Assembly: GCA_036346405.1 (NCBI GenBank)
Contig: CM070548.1
Coordinates: 73,848,628 to 73,912,627, forward strand
DNA from: Phyllostachys edulis
Taxonomy: Eukaryota; Streptophyta; Magnoliopsida; Poales; Poaceae
Length of the DNA stretch: 64,000 nt
Reading direction: 5' to 3'
Notes under the pieces: generated by a model
What the model was told of the DNA's origin: nothing
The model's database searches: none
What the model saw: only the letters and a program-made list of their open reading frames with translations
Part shown: positions 32,988 through 42,814 of the stretch, one piece after another
How the letters are laid out: each line of letters starts with the position of its first letter
How positions within the stretch are numbered: position 1 is the first letter of the stretch
Translations under genes and position numbers: made by a program

Positions 32988-34794
32988 ATGATAAATAGGT
33001 ACTTGGAGAGGCATTGGAGGTTTGGCTCACTCATGAAGAGGTGGATTCCATCATATGCAAAATATGGAGCCAAGCTTGAGGAAGATCAATTCATATCATA
33101 AACCAATGCTTTCTTGGTAACAAGTATTTACATTGAAGTATCTAGCCCTTTATGCCTTGTGTAGGTTGTATTCCATGAAAAATCTTAAAAGGGTATTCTT
33201 GCTCTTGTTCGTAACCTTCATTATTAAAATCTTGAGCAAGATAGTAAGTGGCACATTAAGGGGAAGTGCTAAGTCGTATTCATGTATATCACATCCCTAA
33301 GTGTGCCCAAATAAATTAAGTGCTAGTAATGTTTTTCAAAATTGAACCTTTTAACCAAAAGTCAAAAATTTCATAACTATTAGTAATCTTTTGAAAAACT
33401 AGTTGAAAAATGTATACAAATGCTTTCCAAAGGTTTACCAAAAGTTTTGGCTCAAGAAAAACCTATTTTAAGTGAAAATGAGTTTCTAGCCAAAATCCTA
33501 GATCATAGTATCTTGTTTTTGACTTAAACTAGATTTTTATGTAAAATATATTCTAAAAGGAATTTGAAAATGATGCCAAAAGGAAAATCCTAGAGTTGGT
33601 CATTCTAAATATTTTTGGTATTCACAAAATTTCCAAAAGGCCAACCTAGAAAAAGTTATTTGATTTTAAAATTCATCCAAAATCCTAGTTTGACCTAAAT
33701 GGTCACTTTCTAGCACTTAAGTGAGTTTTGCCATTTGAGCCAAGATTATTCACATGAATAGGTCCACAATGGTATTAATGACTCATACATAAGACTGGAT
33801 GCTTAAAATTTCATCATATGCTCAATTTGGACCTTTTGGAGAAGTTTCTTTAAAATAAGATTTCATTTGCGAAAATAAAAGATTAATTCATAAAAACTAT
33901 TTAAGATTTGGATTTTAAAGGGCTATATAAGTTGGAAATGCTCCAAAGATGTTTTTTTGATTGATTGTGTGAAAATTTGGAGCAAAATACAACAATTCCC
34001 TCTTTCTCTCAAATCCAGTGCTGAAATTTGTTGTCAGATTCAGACCTAACAGTCGACCAAGCCATCTTGGCGGTCGACCAATAAGCCTTCGATCGACCGC
34101 CATTGGCCCAATGATCGACCGATTTTTGCGTGAAGGCTTTAACTTCACCCGAAGAGGTACTCTCTCATTCATTCTTCTCAAACCGAAAACTCCTCTTCTC
34201 TCTCGCTCCCGGCCACCTCTTCCCTCTCCGGCCAGTGGTTTGATGCTCCAAGGTAATCTATGTGTTCCCCTTCACCTCCTCTCTCCTTTCCACGGTTTAG
34301 TTTGAGTTTTGGTTTACCAAATCTCAAATGCCATGAAAACCCTAGGAGAAGGTGTGCTTTGAAATCCAGCTATTTGATCATCAATTTCTTCCAGGATTTA
34401 ACTCCATATCATTCTCTTCTTCATCAAGCTGGTAATCTCTAAATTCCTCTACTTGCAATCGTGCCACATTGTAAATTTTCCCAAAATCTAGGGTTTGACA
34501 TGAATGTGCCTAAACTCGGTCTATTTGGTGGAAATCCTTGTTATGCAAGTAGATTAGGAGTATAATAACATCTATTCACTATGCCATTGCTCATAAATTT
34601 GCAAATTTTGGGTTCTTCCCAAAATCAGATTGCTCATAGTCTTTGGTGGTGCGGCCAAAGCATAACACGGTGGGTCGACCGGCCAGAACTGGCGGTTTGA
34701 TGGCGAGGATCGGTCGACCACTGTGACAATGAGGAATGATTGAATGGTATTTTAAATATTTGTTAATTTATTCCTTGATTTCCTTTGACACTCC
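32988..34794 (+). other. Copia-2 internal region where pol would be; no coding
   Basis: AT-rich, no protein signal. Frames at 33915-34442 are short and unsupported. GGTCGACC-type palindromes occur at 34030-34125 and 34655-34725, similar to those in the LTR. Confidence 0.5.
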
Positions 34795-35870
34795 TTGCAA
34801 TCCTTTCCAATGACGATGCCGCACAAGAAGACTGTGACTCGCTCTGCAGCTCCACCCGCTTCTTCAAGAGGAAAAGAAATTGTTGAAGATCAACATATGG
34901 AGGATGTGGAAGAACAAGAAGAAAGGGCAAGTGAAAACAGTGACAACGGGGAAAGTGGTGAAAACTATGAAGGATCTGAGGATGAGAATGAGGATGAGGA
35001 CGTTGCTCCAGACCTAACCCCTTTTATTGGACTTGATGTGTCTAAGATCAAAAGTGAAAGGTATACCATTTTGAGGCACATCAATCAGTTCAGATTTCCA
35101 AGGAATGCCACCATATGTTCCACATAATGTTTCAACAAGATGTTAGCTCTCACACAAGTGGATGAGTATTATGATCAAAATTTCCTTTATGTGCTTGGAA
35201 AGGTAACTGGACTTCTCCCTCTGCCCAACGTCATTAATAGGATCATGAGAGCTTCTTTCTTCCCCAGGAGTGGGAATAATGATGAGATTCATGGGTGTGC
35301 CTGGAATGTGTTAAAGTGCATAATGGATGGCACTAAGTTTGATGTTATGGATTTGATCATCAGAGATATTGCCACTTCCAAGGGAGATAAGACCAAGAGT
35401 ATTTACTTTGCTCCCTACATTATGAAGCTCATTAAGAGTAAGATTGAGTTTGACCACCCTCTTGACATGGAGCACAAAGAGTACAGACCCAGAGATGCTC
35501 CTCCACCTCAGGTGCCTCCTCCACCTCCTCTTCAGTCTCAGGGACAGGGATAATCCTCTTAGAGTCATCCAGAGCAGCAGGCTCCTCAGGAGCAGGATGC
35601 AGTCTTGGCAGCTCTTTCTCGCCTCCAGTCGAGTGTAGAACGCTTGGATGCAAAGTATGACCAGAGGCATGCATAATCTGATTAGAGGTATGCAGAGACT
35701 AGAGCCATGACAGAAGAACTGAATGTGAGGGTGAGTCACATTGATGAGCAACTTACTGAGTATCAGTAGCAGCAAGTGTCACTAGCCTATCAGAGGTTTG
35801 GACGTAGTCAGCGGCCTCCTTCTTTCACTCAGCGTGGAGATCATCCATCGTCGTCAGATGCTCCTCCCTC
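34795..35870 (+). pseudogene. Copia-2 3' ORF, unclassified retrotransposon protein
   Basis: One frame, with stops at 35125-35127 and about 35551. N-terminal: basic and Ala/Pro-rich ('PHKKTVTRSAAPPASSRGKE'), then about 60 acidic residues. Middle: 'LTPFIGLDVSKIKSERYTIL', 'YDQNFLYVLGKVTGLLPLPN', 'FDVMDLIIRDIATSKGDKTK', 'IYFAPYIMKLIKSKIEF'. C-terminal: Pro-rich then Gln-rich coiled coil (about 35570-35770). This resembles proteins of unknown function in many grass LTR elements, often labelled putative plant transposon protein. It sits between gag and the 3' LTR, where Sireviruses may carry an envelope-like ORF, but I see no signal peptide or membrane span. Function unknown. Confidence 0.6.
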
Positions 35871-37547
35871 CTAGTCGCATTATCTTTCATATTTAGGTCA
35901 ATAGACCTTGTATTGTGAGGATAAGCTTATTGTCATTCTTGTAATATATTATGTAAGCTTATTGAACCTTGGATGTTTTTATTGCTTTCAGACCCATTTT
36001 GGACAAGGGAATGGTTAATGTATTATGCTATGAGTTATGCATCTTGTGTATCTTGTCCAAGATATGTTTATATTTGAATGCTTGTGTTATGGATCATGCT
36101 TAATTGAATATCCTTATCCATAATATGTTGATGTTGAATTTCTTATTGATGATTACATGCTTATTCATATCTTGATTATCTTATATCATACTTCCTTAGA
36201 ACCATCTTATAGAGGAAACTTCGTCAAAATTTATTAAAATCCTCTTATATGCAATGAATTTCGATTCACATATCATTATGCATATATTTAGGAGGAGTTT
36301 CATCTCTATATTTCTTGGTTGCAAGAAATCCAAGATTTTTAGAAAACTTCAAAGCTTGTGGATTTCATTTGAACAATGTGATTGCTTTATCTTCTTTTGA
36401 AGCAACAATTTTTGGCCTCTAAAGCTATTTATAGAATATCTTTTTGGAGACTTGTCTTTTGAAAATTCTTGTTGGCAATCATTCTAAATAGTCCAAAGTT
36501 AATTTCTAGAAATATTCAAAGTATTTGGACTTCATTTGAAAAGGTTTTGCCTTTCTTTCTTCATTTTAAGCAAAAATCATGATTTCAAAGCTCAATTTGG
36601 CATATCTTTTGAACGGAGACTCCTTTTTTGAAAATTCTTCTTGGATAAGTTTCTTAGGAGTCCAAAGTTTATTTCTGCAAAATTTGAAAGTATTTTGACT
36701 TGTGTTGACAAAGTTTTGACTTTTTCTCACTTTAATCAAATGCTGAAATTTCATAATTTTGCATTGCTTTGAGCTGATTTGTGAATTTTGTATATCTAAA
36801 TGGATTCATAATTTGAGGAAGACATAATGATGACTTTTGATCATATATAGTTGATCTTCTATGTAAAATTTTCTCAGATTTATTGGATCTATTTTATCAA
36901 GTTTTTCAGCCATGTTTTGAAGCCTTTGTGATTTTCATATCTACAAAATGGTTAACATTTGGTTGAGCCTTCCAAAATGAAAATTGTGTGTATTTATAAG
37001 GACCAACTCCATGATTTATTTCAGATTTTTCGGAGCTTGTTTCCATATACTTTCAGTTAATTCAAAAAGGTTTTGTGCTCAACATGATTTAAACTTGTGA
37101 ATTTGTGAAATATCGTCTTTGGATGAGGTTATTTGAATATGTTTCAAATATCAATTCTTCTATTTTTAAACTCCAAGATGGCCTCATTTCAACTTGTTTT
37201 ACTTTTTTCGGCCATAAAAGAGGAGTTTGTGCAAATGGTTCTTGATCAAAAAGGAAAGTGTTGTATGATCAAAATAAAATGAATTCAATTGCCAAGCTCT
37301 TTCTTTTGGAACATTCTTATAATGGCTCGAATTTGTTTTGGATTTTTGGTGTTTAATGCCAAAAGGGAGAGAATGTTTATATGATCAATATATTTGGATT
37401 CTCTCTTGTGTTTTCACCTTTTCGTGCATAGTAGAATTTAAATTGCTAAGTAACATGCTTGAATATATTTCAATAGCTTAACATCTTTACTTATGTTGAT
37501 TTATATCCAAATATTCTTATTGATAAAGGATTTGTCATCAATCACCA
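35871..37547 (+). other. Copia-2 3' untranslated region
   Basis: AT-rich, no gene. At 36250-36310 it has sequence like part of the LTR (compare 29281-29340, TCTAGGAGGAGTTC). A run of imperfect repeats, 'TTTTGAAAATTCTTSTTGG' type, occurs at 36440-36660. Confidence 0.45.
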
Positions 37548-37560
37548 AAAAGGGGGAGAT
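37548..37560 (+). promoter_or_regulatory. Copia-2 polypurine tract
   Basis: AAAAAGGGGGAGAT abutting the 3' LTR; plus-strand primer. Confidence 0.82.
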
Positions 37561-40043
37561 CGAAGAATCTAGACCCGTCATTATGTGTTAATGGAGTATT
37601 TTGGTGATTAATGACAAATCTATTTGTGAGACTTACACGTTTATTGATATACATTTTGTTTAGTCTCAATTGGATAAAAAGGTGAAAATCAAAGAGGTAT
37701 GCATTCGGCATCATAGTCTTATATCTTGTTGCATTCCCCAAATCCAAAATATAGGTTGAACTTCACAAATAGTCTAACTTGAATATGTGCAAATGTTCTC
37801 ATTACACATTCATGTATGCACACATCTAGGGGGGTTCACTCTATGTTCTGTGATTTTATTAGTATTGATCCATATTCTTTATCCACATATATTAAGGATC
37901 TTTACTTTGAAACATATCATATGAGTATACAAAACTTGTGTAGTTTATACTTACTCATATTTATCTACATTCAATTACTTGCAATTGTGATGGTTGTCAT
38001 CAATTACCAAAAAGAGAAAGATTGGAGTATCTTGTCCCATCATTATGAGTTAATGGTATGTTGTGGTAATTAATGACAATCATATTGTGGAACTAACATT
38101 TTCCATGAGTTGGATGAATAGGTTATGTTCCATGAGGATGAAGACTTTGGATGACATTATGAGTTGATTGTCATCAAGTCAAGGTTCAAGTGTAAAGGAT
38201 GCATCATGTGTTGATGGACATCAAGAACTTGAAGAAAAGGAAATCATCGTGTGTCGATGATATTCAAGAAGAAATCATCGTGTGTCGATGATGTTCAAGA
38301 AGAGGAGATGATCATGAGTTGATCATCAAGTCAAAAGAATGCATCATGGGATGATGCATATTCAAGTGAAGAACCCGGACTTGAAATAAAGATATGCGTC
38401 ATCAAGCTTCAAGTTTTTGTGCAAGGAAAATGTATGACTAGCTAGGGCTAAGGATTTGTTCCTAGTCTTTTACCGGTCTTGGTGTTTGGATGGAAGACTG
38501 GATTGCTAGTATAGGTTGTCGTACTATTAAGAGGAGTCTTGATTAGTAGCTTGAGTTGATCATGTGTTAATAGCTCTTTGTATTTGCTCTAGCTCTTGTT
38601 AGCATGGTGCCAATATTTGCGAATGTGTTTTGCACATAGTTAAGGCTCATACATAATCCTTGTAGCATGTGACTTTAGTTTGTGAATGTATTTTGCAAAC
38701 GGGTTTAGTCCATGTACCTTAATTCCTTGTGGTGCTGATTCTAAAAGTCACCAAATGTGTTTTGAGACTTGTTGAGAATCTAGCCTTCATCCCTTGTGTG
38801 CATCTTGCATCAATTGGCAATTGTGGTTTGAAAATTGAGTTGATGCAAATGAACAAAATCTATTTTCAGCTTTGTTGGCAGTGGGCGATCGACCGCCATA
38901 TCAACAATATCGGCCGGCCATGGTATATCGGATGTGTTTGTTACCGCAAAAATTTATGCGGTAGTACCGCGTGTGTTCAGCGGTACTACCGTTGTGCGGT
39001 AGTTTCGATATTTATTTAGCGGTACATTTATTCCCGAGAAGGTGTTTTTGCTGATCGCCCTTGGTTTCTTCGAGCGGTATGACCGCATGCATATGGGCGG
39101 TCTGACCGGTCATTAGTTGGCGGTCTGACCGGCAGTGAGCCCAACGACTAGTTTTATAGCCGTTGGAGCTGGGGCGGTCTGACCGGCCATTAGTTGGCGG
39201 TCAGACCGATTTCCCCCTGATTCTCTAGAATCTTTCCCCCAACGGCTAATTTTTGTGTGTGGGCTATAAATACCTACCTTAGCCAGTTGTGGGTGTGTTG
39301 CTGGTGCCATATTCATTTCCATTGAGCTAAGAGCAAGCCCTCTACACTCTTTTGTGCATGTGTTGCACTTAGTGAGCTTTGAGAGGCAAACCCTAATTGC
39401 ATGTGTTGTATTAGGTAGTGGATTGAGTATCCACTTGAGCTTAGACACTTGATTAGTTCAAGTGAGAGTCTTCAACTTGTTACTCTTAGTGTTTGCCGAC
39501 ACCTAGACGGTGTGGAAGTGTCGTGGTTCGGTGATCTTCTCAAAGAAGGTTGTGAGAAGACCCGGGTGTTTGTGAGTAGCTTGGTGCTCGCCATCTCTGG
39601 AGTGGAGGAAGAGCAACCCTAGCGGATCGAGGTGTTGGTTCTTGTTGGAACTGGCTCAAGTGGTTGGACTTACCTCGGAGGTGTTTGGCTTAATTTGTGG
39701 AGCCGGACCAATTGATTTTGGGCTTACCTCAACGTGGATTACGGGAGACCGGCAAGTCTCCAATCACCACGGTAAAATATCATTGTGTCACTGTGGTTTG
39801 ATTTCTTGTACTTTACTATATTGCAATTTACATTCCTTATATTAAATTGCTTACTTGTATGTGTATGATTGTTATCTTTATATAGTCTCATATTGTTGGT
39901 GCACATAGTAAATACTAGTTGATTTAGGCCTTAATTGTGCAAAACTGAATTGATTTACAATTCCACATAAAACTCGGTTTTAGCCAAAGAAGTTTTTAAA
40001 GCCGCCTATTCACCCCTCTCTAGTCGGCCTCATCGATCTTACA
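37561..40043 (+). repeat. Copia-2 3' LTR
   Basis: Matches 29042-31550. The first base pair of the canonical TG has become CG. Ends TCGATCTTACA, followed by CCAAT. Confidence 0.9.
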
Positions 40044-40376
40044 CCAATCCATGCCAAGAATGACATCTAAGGTCTGGGTGTCTAGAACAATAAGTTTGGC
40101 TGGAAACTCAACTCCAGCTATGAGTAACTTAGCTCCTAAACAACCCACTTTAGAACTTAGTTCTGCTCCAGGCGACTGGACTAACAGAGTATGCTTAAGG
40201 CGCATAACTTCCAAGTTATTCTTAGTTGCAAACACTCTAGAAACAAACGAATGCAAAGCTCCAGAATCAAACAAAGCTGATGCGAGTACTAAGTTTACCA
40301 GAAACTTATCCAGTATGACGTCCGGTGCTTCCTGAGCTCCTTCCAGAGTGACGTGGTTGATATGACCTTTCACCAC
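40044..40376 (-). pseudogene. pol: Gypsy-2 aspartic protease
   Basis: The minus frame from 40376 contains 'ASALFDSGALHSFVS', the retroviral-type D-S-G/A active site, then 'LLIAGVEFPAKLIVLDTQ' and 'DVILGMDW'. Copia-2 follows immediately. When Copia-2 and one CCAAT are set aside, the frame continues without shift into the RT linker at 29041. One aspartate per monomer and intact DSG: this domain looks undamaged, though upstream gag is broken. Confidence 0.88.
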
Positions 40377-40439
40377 GGATTGCGGTGCTCCTTCGGGTTA
40401 ACTGGTACCTTGAGAAACTTCTTGGTTGCTCTGTGCTGG

Positions 40440-41578
40440 CGTCTTGGCGGGTGTAGTTCCAAGATTGAAATGTACTAGAGTGATTGCTCCCTTTTGCGGA
40501 CACTGGCTGGTGAAGTGACCTGGTTGACAACAAGAATAACAAACTCTCTATGCATTCTGCTTGTTGTTCCCTGGATTTGGGTTGGTTGGTGCAGGGTTGC
40601 GAAAGTTCTGAGCAACTGAACGAGCTGTTGACGTTGGTGCAAATGTTCTGAAAGAATTCTACGGTGGAAATCGATTACTCTGGTGTGGCACCATTCTTGC
40701 TCTTTGCTGGGACTAGTGACTTCATTGCTGAGCCATCCTGCGTTTGCGGTTGTCCTCCAGTTCTTTGCGTTTGTTTTCCATAACCAACGCCTTATTGACC
40801 AGCTCCTGAAATTCCGGAAAGGTGTGGGCAAGCAGATTGACTTACAGTCTTGTATTCAAACCCTTCAAGAAACGACTCTGGCGAGCCTTGCCGGTGGCGA
40901 CATCCTCTGCAGCATAGCGAGCTAGCTGAGAAAACTTATTTAGATAATCAGTCACTGACATAGCTCCTTGCTTGAGAGCGCGGAACTCATCCTTCTTCAG
41001 ATCCATTATCCCTTCAGGCACATGATACTGACGAAAGGCTATGGAAAACTCTTCCCAGGTGATACTTTGCGGCGTCTCATGCGCCGCACAGAAGTTCTCC
41101 CACCACTCGGCAGTTATGCCCTCCATCTGATGAGTGGCATACAATACCTTCTTATGGTCGCTACATTGAGTGATTAGCAGCTTCCTCTCAATTACGCGAA
41201 GTCAATCATCAGCTTCTACTGGTGAGACATGTCCAGAGAAAGTTGGTGGACGAATCCTAATGAATTCAGCAAGCTTGGATGGTCCATGGTGACCATGAGC
41301 GACTGGGGCATCAGTGTGATGATTGTTGTTGCCGTTGTGGGTGTTGTTCTGGTTGCTCATATTCTGTAGCTGATTCATCATGGTGTACATCATCTGCGTT
41401 TGTGCTGCCATGAAGGCTCCAAAGTTCTGCAAGTCAAGAGGGGGAGCTTGTGACGGTATTGCTCATGTTGGAGTCTGTTCATTATCCTCCGATCCCTGAG
41501 TTCCGGATCCACTTGCAGCGGCATGTTGAATCTAAACCATCTGATGAAGCTCCATGGATTAGATAAGGTAGCAAGCAC
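40440..41578 (-). pseudogene. gag: Gypsy-2 gag with zinc knuckle
   Basis: Minus frames: 'RPPTFSGHVSPVEADD' then stop (41202); 'YATHQMEGITAEWWENFCAA', 'FRQYHVPEGIMDLKKDEFRA', 'MSVTDYLNKFSQLARYA' (41144-40842); and after a frameshift a knuckle 'CYSCCQPGHFTSQC' (about 40545-40500). This is a Gypsy Retrotrans_gag domain plus CX2CX4HX4C nucleocapsid. An Asn/His-rich stretch (about 41350-41290) precedes the capsid. The same motifs in the same order are in Gypsy-1 gag. Confidence 0.86.
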
Positions 41579-41839
41579 AAGATGAGTTAAGAACTATACG
41601 AGGGGGCAGGTTAAACCCAACAAACACAGCTTCAAGAAAACCAACTAAAATACTTTATTAAGAGTCTTAGCATGGCTGCAACAAATGCCTAAGGGCCTTT
41701 GCATCTCATGCTCGCACACAAGAAAAACAAGATGAGCCTAAGCACACAATCTATCGCCTAAAGGGTGACTCTCCTAACTTAGACTGACAAGCCTGACAAA
41801 ACTAAAACTCTAGCGAACTAAGTCGCTAAGGTAGCATCC

Positions 41840-42507
41840 ACAACCACGACGGTGCTCACTTTCTTCAGAGACACGAAGTGGTGGCATCTCTCAAACCGAT
41901 CACGATGCCCTAGGACTGGTGCAGCAGGAACAGGTGTGCTTGGAGCAGGCACAATAGGATCCTCCGGCTCTACAAGTGCTGCTGGCTCTTCTGGGCCTTC
42001 CTTTGGATCTTCTTTAGGATCCTCCTCTGCTTCTTCTGGTTCTTCTGGATCTTCCTCTTCTTGTTCATCTTATGACTCTTGTTGACCATAAAGAGCTTTC
42101 TCTAGAACGGCGATCCTTTCTTCCGCCATGTCCAAGGTCTCGTAGATGCACTCTAAATCGGTGGTGACCAACTCCAGCGACTCCTCCTGAGCAGCTAAGA
42201 ACTGGGCGAGGTGCACCACTGTAGCGTCGCCTTCTCCATTCATGGACGGGTAGCGTGCTGGTAGATCCACGGCTGCAGCTCTGGGATGGTAGCGAAAGAC
42301 AGTATCTTGTAGCTCACGCATGTAGATGTTGCAGATCCTGAGGATGGCAAGGCGTGATGACTCCTGGACTCCTTCAGCGAAGTTGATCCTTTTGACGGAG
42401 ATGTTCAAAGGCTGGCTGGCTTTGGTATCCCTCTTTGTGTGGACAGTCAGATAGCAAATCACTCCACGATCTCGCCCGTTGACCACCCAGTGGTTGCCTT
42501 GATACAT
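41840..42507 (-). pseudogene. Pre-gag ORF of Gypsy-2
   Basis: First frame after the LTR on the minus strand: 145 codons (42507-42070) with 'SRLAILRICNIYMRELQDTV', a Tyr/His region and a C-terminal coiled coil ('DMAEERIAVLEKALYGQQ'). A stop at 42070 is followed in frame by about 25 acidic residues (EEEDPEEPEE type) and a Pro/Ala linker to about 41840. Similar proteins precede gag in many grass Gypsy elements; their role is not known to me. Confidence 0.6.
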
Positions 42508-42798
42508 TGGACGATCAAAGCCTCCAAGTACCTACAACAACTTCCAAACCTCTGCGGCAAGTCCTCCCTTGCGCTCACCGTAGCTCTGAACGTGAGGCAT
42601 CTGTCAGGACAGACAAGAGGGTAAGAACCAAGTTAAAACAACGGGGAGAGGAAAAGATTCCAGCAATAGATGAGTCAAGATAGACATGAGAGGAGTCAAG
42701 CAGTTCAATTAATCTTGCAGGTTAATTTTGCTTTAGAAAATAATTTGGACACTCCAAGACGACCGATCTAACTAAGATCAAGACCTATAGTCAGTATG

Positions 42799-42811
42799 GC
42801 TCTGATACCAC
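42799..42811 (-). promoter_or_regulatory. Gypsy-2 primer binding site
   Basis: On the minus strand TGGTATCAGAGCC starts three bases after the LTR end; complementary to initiator Met-tRNA. Confidence 0.88.
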
Positions 42812-42814
42812 CTC

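Larger units (their letters stand above)
29042..40043 (+). mobile_element. Copia-2: Sirevirus-like element without pol, inside Gypsy-2
   Basis: 11.0 kb; LTRs 29042-31550 (2509 bp) and 37561-40043 (2483 bp); perfect CCAAT duplication; primer site; gag with coiled coil and zinc knuckles (31609-32987); an unclassified 3' ORF (34795-35870); polypurine tract directly before the 3' LTR. No protease, integrase, RT or RNase H motif is found, so it depended on another element. In the first 125 bp the LTRs differ at about nine sites, more than in Copia-1, suggesting an older insertion. It is inserted in the Gypsy-2 reading frame between protease and RT. Confidence 0.9.
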
